DNA of 6,421 nucleotides from positions 1 through 6,421 of the forward strand of contig CANHBE010000152.1 of NCBI GenBank assembly GCA_947458575.1, written 5' to 3'. Shown here piece by piece: positions 6,156-6,421 of this stretch (the first letter of the stretch is position 1; each line of letters begins with the position of its first letter). The position numbers and the translations under genes are program-made. The DNA is from Flavobacteriaceae bacterium (GTDB lineage Bacteria; Bacteroidota; Bacteroidia; Flavobacteriales; Flavobacteriaceae). The notes below the pieces were generated by a model that did no database searches, had not been told where the DNA came from, and worked only from the letters and a program-made list of their open reading frames with translations.

Positions 6156-6421
6156 ATGATACTTGATTTTTATGAAAAAGTAAAGACTTCTCTCTTAGCC
6201 GAAAAGCGAGGTGTATTGATGTTGGTTATTGCCAATGAAGGCAGTAGCCCAGGTCGGAAAGGTTTCAAAATGTTCGTGACTGCCAACCAAATGTATGGCA
6301 CAATTGGCGGCGGTATTATGGAGCATAAGTTGGTAGAATATGCGAGAACTTTGCTTGATAAACCCACTTTTTTGCCATTTATAAAGCATCAAATTCACGA
6401 CAAATCCGCAGCATTTGATCA
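6156..6421 (+). CDS. xdhC: XdhC/CoxI-family Moco maturation factor (3' end outside window)
   Basis: Only 88 full codons are visible. They carry the N-terminal XdhC/CoxI signature: a strand VLMLVIANEGSSPGRKGFKM (about 20-39) matching the family's GSSPRxxGxKM pattern, and GTIGGGIME (48-56). Family members bind the molybdenum cofactor, help a desulfurase put in the terminal sulfur ligand, and insert the sulfurated cofactor into the large subunit. The position directly after xdhB, 21 bp downstream on the same strand, is the standard place for the dedicated chaperone of XdhAB. The usual R after GSSP is G33 here with R34 next, a small variation. The ATG at 6156 is preferred because it starts a normal leading helix (FYEKVKTSLLAEKRG) and no earlier in-frame start fits. 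The NAD-binding-like C-terminal domain expected in this family cannot be checked. Confidence 0.9.
   Translation, partial: MILDFYEKVKTSLLAEKRGVLMLVIANEGSSPGRKGFKMFVTANQMYGTIGGGIMEHKLVEYARTLLDKPTFLPFIKHQIHDKSAAFD

Overview
The window reads as chromosomal DNA of a member of the Bacteroidota, most likely a flavobacterium. Three observations support this. The DNA is AT-rich. The start sites lack Shine-Dalgarno sequences but have TAnnTTTG-type -7 elements close upstream. A small lipoprotein gene, which I recognise as the flavobacterial DUF6452 family, lies next to a Bacteroidota-type rlmD. The genus cannot be named from the sequence alone.

Layout: the left part (1-1827) is on the minus strand and reads leftward. 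It holds rlmD, a 23S rRNA uracil-C5 methyltransferase, followed after 61 bp by the 5' part of a small secreted lipoprotein gene that runs off the left edge. A 164-bp divergent intergenic region (1828-1991) carries promoter-like elements for both directions, a spaced direct repeat and a short palindrome. The right part (1992-6421) is a tightly packed plus-strand operon: guaD (guanine deaminase), xdhA (2Fe-2S/FAD subunit of xanthine dehydrogenase), xdhB (molybdopterin subunit) and the start of xdhC (molybdenum-cofactor sulfuration/insertion factor), which runs off the right edge.

The operon encodes a short purine-catabolic route: guanine is deaminated to xanthine by GuaD, XdhAB oxidises xanthine (and hypoxanthine) to urate, and XdhC matures the XdhB active site. 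Gaps of 13 bp, a 4-bp overlap and 21 bp suggest one transcript. The purine-specific active-site residues of XdhB, all eight iron-sulfur cysteines of XdhA and the zinc and substrate residues of GuaD are visible, so the encoded enzymes look functional.

I see no RNA gene, mobile element, CRISPR array or prophage remnant, and no system that looks undescribed. The points worth a second look are regulatory (a near-leaderless rlmD promoter; a palindrome and a direct repeat before guaD) and the export signal of the small lipoprotein.
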